Source: Rikenella microfusus | Lineage (GTDB): Bacteria > Bacteroidota > Bacteroidia > Bacteroidales > Tenuifilaceae | Assembly: GCA_020722565.1 (NCBI GenBank) | Contig: DYKO01000003.1 | Coordinates: 62,001 to 126,000 of the forward strand | DNA length: 64,000 nt | Reading direction: 5' to 3' | Part shown: one piece after another, positions 34,910 to 43,732 of the stretch | Numbering within the stretch: the stretch's first letter is position 1 | Layout: every line of letters begins with the position of its first letter | Notes under the pieces: model-generated | Seen by the model: the letters and a program-made list of their open reading frames with translations, nothing else | Told to the model about the DNA's origin: nothing | Databases searched by the model: none | Program-made: the position numbers and the translations under genes

Positions 34910-35527
34910 TTAAAATTTTTCGATAAAATTTTTCAATAATGTCATGCCAAATTTATGGCTTTTTTCGGGATGAAATTGAACTCCCATGATATTATTGTGT
35001 GAAATAGCGGAAACGAACGTATAACCGTATTCAGTTGTACATAATATATCTTCAGGGTTTTGACAGATAAAATGATAAGAATGTACAAAGTAAAAGCGAG
35101 AATTATTGTTAAGATTTTCTAAAAGGGGACTATCTTTAATCGGATTAATAGTATTCCAGCCCATATGAGGTATTTTTAGTTTTTTTGAGTTTTCATCAAA
35201 AGCAAATCTTCGAACCTCTCCTTTAATCCAACCTAGTCCGTTAGAGTTACCCTCCTCGCTTACTTCCGAAAGAAGTTGCATTCCTAAACAAATCCCTAAA
35301 ATTGGTACCTTTTCAATTATTGCTTTTTGATTTAATACGCCTATAAGATTTAATTCATGTAGATTTCTCATAGCCTTATCAAAATGGCCTACGCCTGGCA
35401 GTATAATTTTTTGAGCAGATAGAATTTTTTGTACATCCGATGTTACCAATGATTCATAACCAATCTTCTTGATCATATTAACTACAGAGCCAATATTACC
35501 CATTTTATAGTCAATTATTGTAATCAT
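34910..35527 (-). CDS. hisH: HisH-type glutaminase subunit for sugar amidation (WbuY/HisH2 type)
   Basis: A class I glutamine amidotransferase of 205 residues that would release ammonia from glutamine for the HisF-like partner. The catalytic Cys is in GICLGMQLL and the His-Glu pair in QFHPEKSH; oxyanion and start segments IDYKMGNIGSV and LPGVGHFDKAM are also seen. In the absence of histidine genes and next to wbuZ- and wbuX-like genes it should serve acetamidino formation. It starts 4 bases inside the end of the preceding glycosyltransferase. Confidence 0.88.
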   Translation of the reverse strand: MITIIDYKMGNIGSVVNMIKKIGYESLVTSDVQKILSAQKIILPGVGHFDKAMRNLHELNLIGVLNQKAIIEKVPILGICLGMQLLSEVSEEGNSNGLGWIKGEVRRFAFDENSKKLKIPHMGWNTINPIKDSPLLENLNNNSRFYFVHSYHFICQNPEDILCTTEYGYTFVSAISHNNIMGVQFHPEKSHKFGMTLLKNFIEKF

Positions 35528-36759
35528 AAAGTTTTAAGTTCCTCGATAAATTTATATGTAAGTACTTCGGAATTACATTTTTCAGTGAAGGTTTTAATAG
35601 CTTGACTTCTCTTCTGTTCCCATAGCTCAGGATTATGTATTACTGTAGTAATCGCATCGATAAGTTCATAAATGCTTGGTTTGGAACTTAATAAATATCC
35701 ATTACTTTCGTTTATAATTTCAGTAATACCACCAACGCTACTTGCAATTACGGGAATTCCAAAACTAAGAGCTTCTTGCACTGAGAGAGGGCGTCCTCCT
35801 TCTGAATGAGAAGTAGTAATGAATGCATTTATGCTTTTATTTTTATAAAATTCAAATATTACACCATTGGGTTGATAACCCATTAAATCAACTTTTAAAT
35901 TTGGACAAAACAAGTTTTTAATGGTATTTAATAAATCGTCAAGTAATTCTCCACTTCCAAAATGAGTCCAGTGTATAATTTTGTCCTTATGCTTTAATGC
36001 TACTTCCTTTAATGCATATAAAATTAATTTAACATTTTTATTATGATCAACATTTGAGCATGAGATAAAGTGAAACTCATTGTTTTTTTCTAATATATTT
36101 ATACTCCCATGCGATTTAACCCCTAAAGGGTAGGTAAAATATTTATTGATATATTTAGGATATTTTTGAATCATATAATTTTTCCCGGTTTCTGATACAA
36201 AGTAAATTTTAGATAGATGTTTAATAGAAAATTCACGTAGCGGGATGTAATTATTATTACGATATTCATATAAATCAATGCCATGAGTCCTTGTTACTAT
36301 TTTAATATTTTTAGAATTTTTGTAGTAATAACATAATGCAGTGGTTAAATGGGTAAACCAAAAGGTGTATAAAATTTTTTGAGAATCTTTATTAGATTGA
36401 ATAATAGGATCTAAATTTTTTTTTATCCAATTATAAATTTTGACTGTATTCCAAATGTATAGTATGAGTTTTTTAATGTTTTTTAAAGAGTTTTTATTTG
36501 ATAGAATTTCAATGATAAATAACCAAAAGAAATGGATATTGAATAGCAAAAGCAACAACGAAGATTTTTTATTTAAATATTTTGCTAAGTTTAAATTAAT
36601 GCTTATACTATCATCTAGTTTATATTTATCTTCATTTATAATGGAAGGGATTAGAATAAAATTTAAAAATGTTTTATTAATTGTTGAAACCTCGTCCTTT
36701 AAAAAAGTTTCTTCTTTAGCTATTGTATATGGATAGGATAAAGGGAAAAAAATTAACAT
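35524..36759 (-). CDS. Glycosyltransferase family 4 protein
   Basis: A 411-residue GT-B protein. The N-terminal domain starts IFFPLSYPYTIAKEETFLKDEV and the C-terminal domain has INAFITTSHSEGGRPLSVQEALSFGIPVIASSVGGITEIINESNGYLL, a good GT4 donor-binding EX7E-type motif (SEGGRPLSVQEA). KIYFVSETGKNYMIQKYP and FHFISCSNVDHNKNVKLI are other GT4 elements. It is the fifth polysaccharide gene after wza in the operon. Specificity is not predictable. Confidence 0.85.
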   Translation of the reverse strand: MLIFFPLSYPYTIAKEETFLKDEVSTINKTFLNFILIPSIINEDKYKLDDSISINLNLAKYLNKKSSLLLLLFNIHFFWLFIIEILSNKNSLKNIKKLILYIWNTVKIYNWIKKNLDPIIQSNKDSQKILYTFWFTHLTTALCYYYKNSKNIKIVTRTHGIDLYEYRNNNYIPLREFSIKHLSKIYFVSETGKNYMIQKYPKYINKYFTYPLGVKSHGSINILEKNNEFHFISCSNVDHNKNVKLILYALKEVALKHKDKIIHWTHFGSGELLDDLLNTIKNLFCPNLKVDLMGYQPNGVIFEFYKNKSINAFITTSHSEGGRPLSVQEALSFGIPVIASSVGGITEIINESNGYLLSSKPSIYELIDAITTVIHNPELWEQKRSQAIKTFTEKCNSEVLTYKFIEELKTL

Positions 36760-36795
36760 TATCTGCTTAAAAGTTAGTATTAAGTACTGATAATA

Positions 36796-37284
36796 TTATC
36801 TGTATTTTATAATTTTTGCAGGAGATCCAGCAATTACAACAGAATCGGAAAAACTTTTGGTTACAACAGAATTTGCCCCAATTATTACATTATTGCCTAT
36901 TGTTAATCCTTCTTTTATATAAACATTATCGCCAATCCAAACATTATCACCAATTACAATGTTTTTATCAGTCATTTTGATATTATTTCCAGTTGGATTA
37001 TTAGAGTCATGAGTATATGATTTTATATGCACATTATATCCTATTGCACAATATTTACCAATTATAATTTTTGAATTTGGTCCCGCATGCAATTGGCCTG
37101 AGTTCATATAGGTTCCATAACCAATACTAACATTTTCAATATTAAAAATTTCAACATTCTTAGTTATTTTATTGCCATCAATATTGAACTTATTTAAATA
37201 TTGAATTCTTTTTCTTTCACGAAACAACTCAGCTTGTGAAATAATAAGGCTACACAACCGACTAAGTAATTTAATTTCTTTCAT
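36796..37284 (-). CDS. Hexapeptide-repeat acyltransferase (LbH family)
   Basis: A 162-residue left-handed beta-helix protein. Hexapeptide repeats run through IIIGKYCAIGYNVHIKSY, NIVIGDNVWIGDNVYIKEGLTIGNNVIIGANSVVTKSF, and the protein ends VVIAGSPAKIIKYR, the classic end of the maltose/galactoside O-acetyltransferase group. The likely role is O-acetylation of a sugar in the repeat unit. It overlaps the Wzx gene by 14 bases. The catalytic histidine is probably His93-94 region in SYTHD. Confidence 0.87.
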   Translation of the reverse strand: MKEIKLLSRLCSLIISQAELFRERKRIQYLNKFNIDGNKITKNVEIFNIENVSIGYGTYMNSGQLHAGPNSKIIIGKYCAIGYNVHIKSYTHDSNNPTGNNIKMTDKNIVIGDNVWIGDNVYIKEGLTIGNNVIIGANSVVTKSFSDSVVIAGSPAKIIKYR

Positions 37285-38542
37285 TTATCGCTATTCTTTT
37301 TATCCAAAAAATTAAAATAATAAAATATAAAGCAGTAAAAAATGATACAAAAAATAAAGTAAAAATAAAAGAAAAATTACTTTTAAATGCAATAAAAAGA
37401 GTAAGTGGTGCAATAATATTCAAAATTAAAGTTGCATAAAAAAATGTTTTTTGTTTGCCAAGAATATTAACAATGCTGGTTATAGGAGAACCTATAAATT
37501 TTACTATCAACCAAGGTAATAAAACCCTTGCAAAGGAACCAGCTTCGTACCATTTTTCTCCAAAAATTATAGAAAAAAGTTTTGGTCCGGCAATAGCAAT
37601 AGGGAAAAAAATAAATATCGAGATTATGGTTAAGCGGATGAGTATTTTTCTTGTAATGCCCCAAATATTTTGACCACTTATGAAGATATCTCTTGCTTTC
37701 TGGTAGTAAACTTGAGCAACAGAAGAACCTACTAATTGTATTGGCTTAAGAAGAATTCCAGTAGTAAAGGAATATAAACCTAATATACTTGGGCCCCAAA
37801 AAGCGGATATGAAGAAACTTGTTAAAGAGGCGTTAAACATATCAAAAAAACCCTGCCACGCGGTGTATTTGGGAAAATTTTTATAAACCTTAGCAATTTG
37901 TATAATACCTTTTTTTGTGATTTTTTTAAACATGTTTTCATCATCTTTCCAGGTCAACCAACTTAGAACCCCAGTTGCAGCAGCTTGTCCAATGAGAGTC
38001 CCTGAAATTAGACCCATATTTTTTAAACCCAAAAAGCCAAATAGAAGTTTTGCTACTGCAGTAGTTGATGATTGTGATATTGTTCTTATGGCAAGACGTT
38101 TGTATTGTTTTTTTCTTGTTGCCCAGTAGTTTAGAGTATTGTAAAGACCTGTTAAAAATATAGGTATAGGAACAAAATACAACCAAAAAGACAATCGTTC
38201 ATCACCCACCCAACGAGCAATAGTGTGTGGAAATAAAAAAACAATTATAAAAGTAACTAAACTAATAATAATAGTTAATAATAAACATAAACCCACAAGG
38301 TTAGCGGCATCTGTTTCTTCTTTAGGTAAAATAATAGCTGCCTCGTATTGCAATGTTATATTAATAGAAATTATTGAAAATACGGCAGTAAATAAGGCAA
38401 GCAAACCAAAGTGTTCTGGTGAGTATAAACGGGTTAAGATTGGAGAAACAATAAATGGCACGATTTGTGCAAAAGTAGTTCCTGCAAAAAGGGTAAAAAC
38501 ATTTTTACCAAATTCAGAATTTAATTTTAAATAACGTTTCAT
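37271..38542 (-). CDS. wzx: Wzx-type polysaccharide flippase (MATE/MVF family)
   Basis: A 423-residue integral membrane protein with about 12 helices. LFAGTTFAQIVPFIVSPILTRLYSPEHFGLLALF at the N-terminus is the classical first helix of O-antigen/capsule flippases (polysaccharide biosynthesis protein family). It would move the undecaprenyl-linked repeat unit to the periplasmic face, where the Wzy-like protein polymerises it. It is the first gene after wzc in the operon, with a 259-base gap in which no gene was seen. It differs in sequence and context from the flippase near dut. Confidence 0.88.
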   Translation of the reverse strand: MKRYLKLNSEFGKNVFTLFAGTTFAQIVPFIVSPILTRLYSPEHFGLLALFTAVFSIISINITLQYEAAIILPKEETDAANLVGLCLLLTIIISLVTFIIVFLFPHTIARWVGDERLSFWLYFVPIPIFLTGLYNTLNYWATRKKQYKRLAIRTISQSSTTAVAKLLFGFLGLKNMGLISGTLIGQAAATGVLSWLTWKDDENMFKKITKKGIIQIAKVYKNFPKYTAWQGFFDMFNASLTSFFISAFWGPSILGLYSFTTGILLKPIQLVGSSVAQVYYQKARDIFISGQNIWGITRKILIRLTIISIFIFFPIAIAGPKLFSIIFGEKWYEAGSFARVLLPWLIVKFIGSPITSIVNILGKQKTFFYATLILNIIAPLTLFIAFKSNFSFIFTLFFVSFFTALYFIILIFWIKRIAINERN

Positions 38543-38801
38543 TAATATTTTTTGAAATAACTATTTTTCAGAAAAAAATTATAAAAAATCTGATTCTTTT
38601 GGTCAGCAGGTAAAGTTATAAATCCAGGAAGAACCTCTTTTTTTGAAAATTTTTTAGCGTTCTAATAAAAAATTTCTTTTCATACATAATATTGGTTTAT
38701 ATTTATTACAGCTTCGCCCTGTCAGTTACAGGAACAACCTGCAGCTATGGGTTAGGGGTATATATGTAGATATCGCAGTGCCTATAGGGCAAATAAAAAT
38801 A

Positions 38802-41279
38802 TTAAAATAGCTGTTTAATTCTTTCCTTCCATGTTAGGGGTGGTTCATCGTCGTCGGAGTAGTAGCCGCTGCCGGTGTAGGAGCCATAGCCATATCCGTA
38901 GCGATATCCGTAACCGTAGCTGTACCCATAGCTATAGGCATAGCTGTAGCCGTACCCATAGCCCCTACGAGGGGCAAAGTCGTTAACCACTAGGGCCAGG
39001 TTGCGCACCTCGTGGTGCTTGTAGATGTCGTTAATAAGGTTTAGGACCTCACGCGAGGAGTAGCCGTAGCGAATCACAAAGAGGTTGGCATCGGTAAATC
39101 GGGCAATAAGGAAAGCATCGGAAACAATGGCTACCGGGGGGCTATCGATAACCACGTAGTCGAAATTCTGCCTAGCCCAGGCTATTAGCTCATCCATTCG
39201 GCTTGCCCCCAGCAGCTCGGCCGGGTTAGGGGGAATGGGGCCGCTGGGCATAAAGTAGAGGTTATCGATGGGAGAGGGCATGAGAATATCGTCAATGGTA
39301 CTTTTGCCAATTAGGTAGGTGCTAACGCCAATGGTGCCGGAGTATCCCATAATTCGATGTGTACGGGGTTTGCGAAGGTCGAGGCCGAGCAGCAGTACTT
39401 TTTTCCCCGTAACGGCAGTAATGGCTGCCAAATTAGCGGCGGTAAAGGTTTTGCCCTCCCCCACCACAGTTGACGATACGGCAATTACCTTGTACGAGGG
39501 CTCTCGGAGCAGGTACTGCAGATTGGTTCTTAGCCCACGGAATGATTCAGTTAATGTTGATTTGGGCTTATCGATGGTGGGCAGCTCGGTTTCGTAACGG
39601 TTATGGCCAAGCGTGCCAATAACGGGTACACGCGTACGGCGCGATATCTCCTTTAGATCCACCAGTTTATCGTTAAAGAAATCGTAGATTAGCATGATTA
39701 TAAAGGGAAGAGCTAGGCCTACTAGTAATGCAATGATGTAGTTTAGCTGTTTTTTGGGCTTAATCATGGTGGCATTTTCGGGGAGGGCGTAGTCGAGAAT
39801 CTTATTGTCGGCTATATTCGAGGCGCGGGCAATAGCGGCTTCGGCACGTTTTTCCTGGAGGTAGGTGTACATTTTATCGATAAGACCAAAATCGCGTTCA
39901 AAGCCAATGAGCTGCCTTTCGTTTATTGGAAGGCGCATCATTTCGGCTTCCACCTCCTTTACGCGGTTTTTAAGCTGCTTTTGGGCTATGGCGTTAGCCT
40001 CAACCAGGCTGTTAACCTTTTCGATAAGCGATTGACGAATGTTATCGATGCGGATATCGAGCTGTTCAAGCCCCGGGCTACCCGGTTTAACCGTGGCACG
40101 CATCTCCTCGCGCTCAATGTAGGCCTTAGATGCTTCGGCAAGCAGGGCGTTAAGCTGTGGATCTTCCACACCCAGAACCGATGGGGCAATTATGGCATTC
40201 AGGTCTTTACGCTGAGCGAGGTAATCCTTTAAATAGCTGTAGTAGTAGCCCCTAAGCTCAATGCTACCCTGCTCCTGCTGTATCGATTTAATTCTTTCGA
40301 TGAGCATATTTCCCTCGCGCGAGATATCGAGTACCCGATTTTGTGTGCGAAAATCCTGAAGACGCTGCTCGGCTTTTCGAAGCGAGTCGGTCATAAGGGC
40401 CAGCTGCTGGTCAATGAACCTAACGGTATTTTCGGCTATCTGGTTTTTTTCCTCGAGCCCACGACGGATATATACATCCATTAACTTATTGAGGTAGTCG
40501 GCCTCCTGCAAGGCAACATAGCCGCTGCTGGTTAGCGTAAGCAGCGAACCCTTTTTATCGTTAAGGGTAATTGTTACCTTTGATTTGTAGGTTAGCGCAA
40601 GGGTATTTGGATCGTTAATGGTAAAGTAAAACTTACGAATATCGCTGTAAAGTTTATACAAGTCAGGACTTCGCAGGTAAATCGTAAAGTTGAAGTTTTC
40701 GCTGGAGAAAAGCTCCCCAAAACGCATAGTTTTCTCAATACCCATGCCATCATCAATTTCAAGCTTATAGGTAAGGGTATCGATAAGGGTGATGTAAACT
40801 GGGTAGTTTACAAGGTTGTTTGCACCGGAATCGAGCACCACCCGAAAAGGGCATAGCATATACATTTTTTGCTCCTTAATGCCACGGCGTCCAACGGCAA
40901 CATAGGTAACGCTAAAATCGTCGAGTTCCTCAATCGCTTGCCGAGCCAGGGAGTATGATTGCAGTATGCCTATTTCGTTCTGAACGCTTTTGGTGTTTTT
41001 TACCAGCCTTAAGCTCTGAATCAGCTGCTCAGCCCCAACAAAAGCTTTTGATTGGTCGTCGTCGCGGATTATGACGCTGGAGCTAACGCTGTAAACCTGT
41101 TGTGAGTATCGGTTAACGAGATAGGCTACAAAAAGAGCTAAAAATACAGTGATGGCGTACCAGTACCAGTTGGCAATAATACGATACAGCAACTGCTTAA
41201 TGTCTAGGGTTTCCTCTTCGGGATAGCCACTGGGGTTTCGTGGGATAAAATCCTGATTCATGTTATCATCTTGAACCAT
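38802..41279 (-). CDS. wzc: Tyrosine-protein kinase / chain-length regulator Wzc-type
   Basis: An 825-residue fusion of a periplasmic Wzz-type chain-length domain (two transmembrane helices, near residues 35-52 and 515-535, with a long coiled-coil between) and a cytoplasmic BY-kinase. The kinase has Walker A SSTVVGEGKTFTAANLA, Walker A' VLLLGLDLRKPR and Walker B VIDSPPVAIVSD. Residues 771-808 form a Tyr/Gly/Ser tail with 16 tyrosines in 38 residues, the autophosphorylation cluster. It controls Wza-Wzy polymer length and export. Composition is richer in G+C than the adjacent glycosyltransferases. Confidence 0.95.
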   Translation of the reverse strand: MVQDDNMNQDFIPRNPSGYPEEETLDIKQLLYRIIANWYWYAITVFLALFVAYLVNRYSQQVYSVSSSVIIRDDDQSKAFVGAEQLIQSLRLVKNTKSVQNEIGILQSYSLARQAIEELDDFSVTYVAVGRRGIKEQKMYMLCPFRVVLDSGANNLVNYPVYITLIDTLTYKLEIDDGMGIEKTMRFGELFSSENFNFTIYLRSPDLYKLYSDIRKFYFTINDPNTLALTYKSKVTITLNDKKGSLLTLTSSGYVALQEADYLNKLMDVYIRRGLEEKNQIAENTVRFIDQQLALMTDSLRKAEQRLQDFRTQNRVLDISREGNMLIERIKSIQQEQGSIELRGYYYSYLKDYLAQRKDLNAIIAPSVLGVEDPQLNALLAEASKAYIEREEMRATVKPGSPGLEQLDIRIDNIRQSLIEKVNSLVEANAIAQKQLKNRVKEVEAEMMRLPINERQLIGFERDFGLIDKMYTYLQEKRAEAAIARASNIADNKILDYALPENATMIKPKKQLNYIIALLVGLALPFIIMLIYDFFNDKLVDLKEISRRTRVPVIGTLGHNRYETELPTIDKPKSTLTESFRGLRTNLQYLLREPSYKVIAVSSTVVGEGKTFTAANLAAITAVTGKKVLLLGLDLRKPRTHRIMGYSGTIGVSTYLIGKSTIDDILMPSPIDNLYFMPSGPIPPNPAELLGASRMDELIAWARQNFDYVVIDSPPVAIVSDAFLIARFTDANLFVIRYGYSSREVLNLINDIYKHHEVRNLALVVNDFAPRRGYGYGYSYAYSYGYSYGYGYRYGYGYGSYTGSGYYSDDDEPPLTWKERIKQLF

Positions 41280-41336
41280 TCAAATAATCCTCCTAAAAAA
41301 CTAAATTAGTTTAACATGAACCATATCAATAAACGG

Positions 41337-42107
41337 CTATTTCTTTAAAAAGTTCAAAAATAGTAAAACCGTAGTAAGTGTTGATAGTAAAAGTTGAATA
41401 TTAGGGGTATTAAGAGCCATGACCTTACCCTTACGTGGTTCAACAATAACTGTATCGTTTGGTTGAAGGAAGAACCCTTCGGAAGCCACAATGGTTTTAT
41501 CCTGTAGGTTCATCCTGAATGTTTTAACCCCTTTGGGGGTATTTCTTAGAACCAGAATATTGCTACGTTCACCATAATCGGAAAGGTCGCCTGCAAGCCC
41601 AATGGCCTCAAATATATTTAGGTTATCCTTGTAGTTGGTATAGGTGCCCGGGCGCTTAACTTCGCCAATAACGGTTATCCTAAAACTAAGAAGTTTTACA
41701 ACCACAAGGGCATCCTTTAGGTATTTGTTTGCAGCCAGCTGTATGGTTTCCTGAGCATCGTGTACCGATTGCTCTGAAATTTTTACTTTCCCAATTACCG
41801 GGAGGTTTACCTGACCGGAATCGTTCACTGAAAAACCGGATATATAGCTGGAGATTTCAGAATTGTAGTATGAATTAGCAGTTTGGGTGTTAGCCAGATT
41901 AAAAAGCCTGCTAATGTTAGGATCCTGCGTGTAAATTTGAATGCTAAGAACATCGCCTGGTTTTATAAGGTAAACAGGAGGATTAATTGTTCCCAAAACC
42001 TCGTTACTGGTGCTTTTTAGGTACAGCAGCTGTGTTTTTCGGTTACACGAAACCGTAATTAACAAAATTATGAAAATTATAACCGATTTGCTTGAGTTTT
42101 TTAACAT
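41337..42107 (-). CDS. wza: Polysaccharide export lipoprotein Wza-type
   Basis: A 256-residue outer-membrane export lipoprotein. The lipobox is ITVSC with Cys21; the polysaccharide-export domain starts PPVYLIKPGDVLSIQIYTQDPNI and includes VNDSGQVNLPVIGKVKI; a SLBB domain follows (ITVIGEVKRPGTYTNYKDNLNIFEAIGLAGDLSDYG). A C-terminal hydrophobic helix (LLLSTLTTVLLFLNFLKK) is typical of Bacteroidota relatives. It is the first gene of the export-synthesis operon and precedes wzc by 57 bases. Confidence 0.95.
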   Translation of the reverse strand: MLKNSSKSVIIFIILLITVSCNRKTQLLYLKSTSNEVLGTINPPVYLIKPGDVLSIQIYTQDPNISRLFNLANTQTANSYYNSEISSYISGFSVNDSGQVNLPVIGKVKISEQSVHDAQETIQLAANKYLKDALVVVKLLSFRITVIGEVKRPGTYTNYKDNLNIFEAIGLAGDLSDYGERSNILVLRNTPKGVKTFRMNLQDKTIVASEGFFLQPNDTVIVEPRKGKVMALNTPNIQLLLSTLTTVLLFLNFLKK

Positions 42108-42124
42108 GATCCTTAAATATTACA

Positions 42125-42132
42125 CAAATATA
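42125..42132 (-). promoter_or_regulatory. -7 box of the wza operon promoter
   Basis: CAAATATA on plus reads TATATTTG on minus, matching TAnnTTTG, 17 bases before the wza ATG. No good -33 TTG is seen at 19-20 bases. This would drive the whole 42.1-27.9 kb operon. Confidence 0.45.
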
Positions 42133-42443
42133 GTGAAAAATAGGGGAATTGTTGTATGGTGAAGAAAAAATTTAGGCGGCTTAGGATTTTACGTGTGGAA
42201 TTGAAGTTTGATTAATGGTTAGAACGGGTTAATTGTTTTAATTTCCGGTTATTAATCTTTATTCTTCTATATTTTCTTTTTAACCTTATTTTGGTTATAA
42301 AATTGCAATTTTTTTACAAGTGCGGCATAGGTTGTCATTAAACAGCAAATATGGGAGTTAGGGCAAATTGCCCAATAAAGTTCAGTTTATTGTAATAAGT
42401 TTTTATTTAAATAATTGTAATGATGAAAAATTGAGTTAATAAA

Positions 42444-42459
42444 GCGGGGTGAACCCCGC
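42444..42459 (-). terminator. Terminator hairpin after the YIP1-like gene
   Basis: Six-bp GC-rich stem GCGGGG/CCCCGC with a TGAA tetraloop. On the minus strand it is followed by TTTATT, a short T-rich stretch. Confidence 0.6.
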
Positions 42460-42522
42460 CGAGTATTTTTTTAATTTTAAGTTTTTTCTAAATTTGAATA
42501 AGAGGAAGAGCAATACCTGTTA

Positions 42523-43641
42523 CTATTCCTGGTTGGTTTTCATTTCAAGGTCCTTAACTAAATCCCAATTGTTGTAAACAGTAACTAAATCGGATTCGGT
42601 GAGTTTAGCGCTAAGAATCGATTGAATTGCAGCTGCTTTGAGCATTTCGTCAACCTTAAAATCGTTTGCGGTTTCATTATCATTTTTTGAGGCATCCATA
42701 AGTTCCTCAATAGCTTTTAAACTCGAAACAGTTGTGATTCCCGAAATAACCGTAAGATAATCGTTGGTATATTCGGTAAGGTAGGAGTATCCTGCGTTTT
42801 GAATAGCCACAAGCATTTTATCATTATCCTCGCCGGACTGCGAAAGCGTTTCGGTGAGATTAACCAATCGTTCAATTTTTGATTTGGTAATCATGTTATC
42901 GCCTTCTGATAGATTCTCCCTAACCAAATCGAGCGCCTGGTTAGGGAATTTTGATGGTTTCTCGTTACCGTAGTAGGCATAGTCGCTCTTGTTATTGGCG
43001 TTTTCTTCGATATTATAAATTTGCTCAAGTTTAGATAGATCTCTGTTAAAATGACGGGCTGCCCTGCGGGTAAAAAAGCCAACAATTTGTAGAATCAGGA
43101 AAAGAGCCAGCAGCACGAAAACAACTATTCGGGTTGTCTCCTCCTTAGCCTTAAGTGTTTTTATTAGGGCCAGATAGAGTAAATACAATCCGTAGAGTCC
43201 TATGGCAATGGAGATTAGAGCAACAATAAAACCGTCTATAAATCCCAGCAAACCTAGAATGGCATTGATTGGCATTAGCACCATAAGCGATGCCGAAACC
43301 CTAAGATTGGCTTCAAAATCGGTATTTCCTCCGCATATGCTCGATATTAGAAGCATAATTACTGCACCAATGAACAATCCGATAAGTGCACCTATAATGG
43401 TCATGATAAAGGCTCCAAAGCCCATGGCCCCGCCAAACATGCCAAACGATACCGCGCTGCCTAAAACAAAAACCCATAGAAAATTGAATATAGCAGCCAC
43501 CGTGCTGTATATTAGAGCCTTTAGTATTGGTTCAACCATGCCCCCGGTGGTACTCATAGTTTCGAAGTACCCTTTGGGATTCAGTAAAGTTTCTTTTGAA
43601 TCGTAAAGGAACTTTTTGAAATCAAATGGATTTTCGTTCAT
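42523..43641 (-). CDS. YIP1-family-like membrane protein
   Basis: A 372-residue protein with about five membrane helices in the first half (residues 35-200) and a soluble, Lys/Glu/Asn-rich second half. LLNPKGYFETMS near the N-terminus, just before the first helix, and the glycine-rich helices match the YIP1 family. The second half has no recognised domain. It is preceded by a minus-strand response regulator 91 bases away and may be on its own transcript, ended by the hairpin at 42444-42459. Function unknown. Confidence 0.68.
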   Translation of the reverse strand: MNENPFDFKKFLYDSKETLLNPKGYFETMSTTGGMVEPILKALIYSTVAAIFNFLWVFVLGSAVSFGMFGGAMGFGAFIMTIIGALIGLFIGAVIMLLISSICGGNTDFEANLRVSASLMVLMPINAILGLLGFIDGFIVALISIAIGLYGLYLLYLALIKTLKAKEETTRIVVFVLLALFLILQIVGFFTRRAARHFNRDLSKLEQIYNIEENANNKSDYAYYGNEKPSKFPNQALDLVRENLSEGDNMITKSKIERLVNLTETLSQSGEDNDKMLVAIQNAGYSYLTEYTNDYLTVISGITTVSSLKAIEELMDASKNDNETANDFKVDEMLKAAAIQSILSAKLTESDLVTVYNNWDLVKDLEMKTNQE

Positions 43642-43732
43642 AATGATTTGGGTATTTAGATTAGTAGAACAAGTTCAGGTAAAAAAATGAGAAAGTCAAT
43701 AGCAGAAGCTTAAATTTAACGTTTAATGCCAT

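Larger units (their letters stand above)
42108..42522 (-). other. Intergenic region upstream of wza, with promoter and terminator
   Basis: 415 bases between the YIP1-like gene and wza. A -7 box lies near wza and a terminator hairpin near the YIP1-like gene end. The remaining sequence is AT-rich with no recognised gene. Confidence 0.5.

Noticed and set aside
34137-35527. HisF and HisH as histidine biosynthesis genes
   Set aside because: No other his genes are present, the HisF-like protein has the sugar-amidation wording (LNGTGLVKTQQF), and both flank a sugar amidotransferase.
38700-38760. CCTGT/ACAGG hairpin upstream of the Wzx gene, as a terminator of wzc
   Set aside because: The stem is only five bases with no T run on the minus strand; not convincing, and wzc-wzx may be read through.
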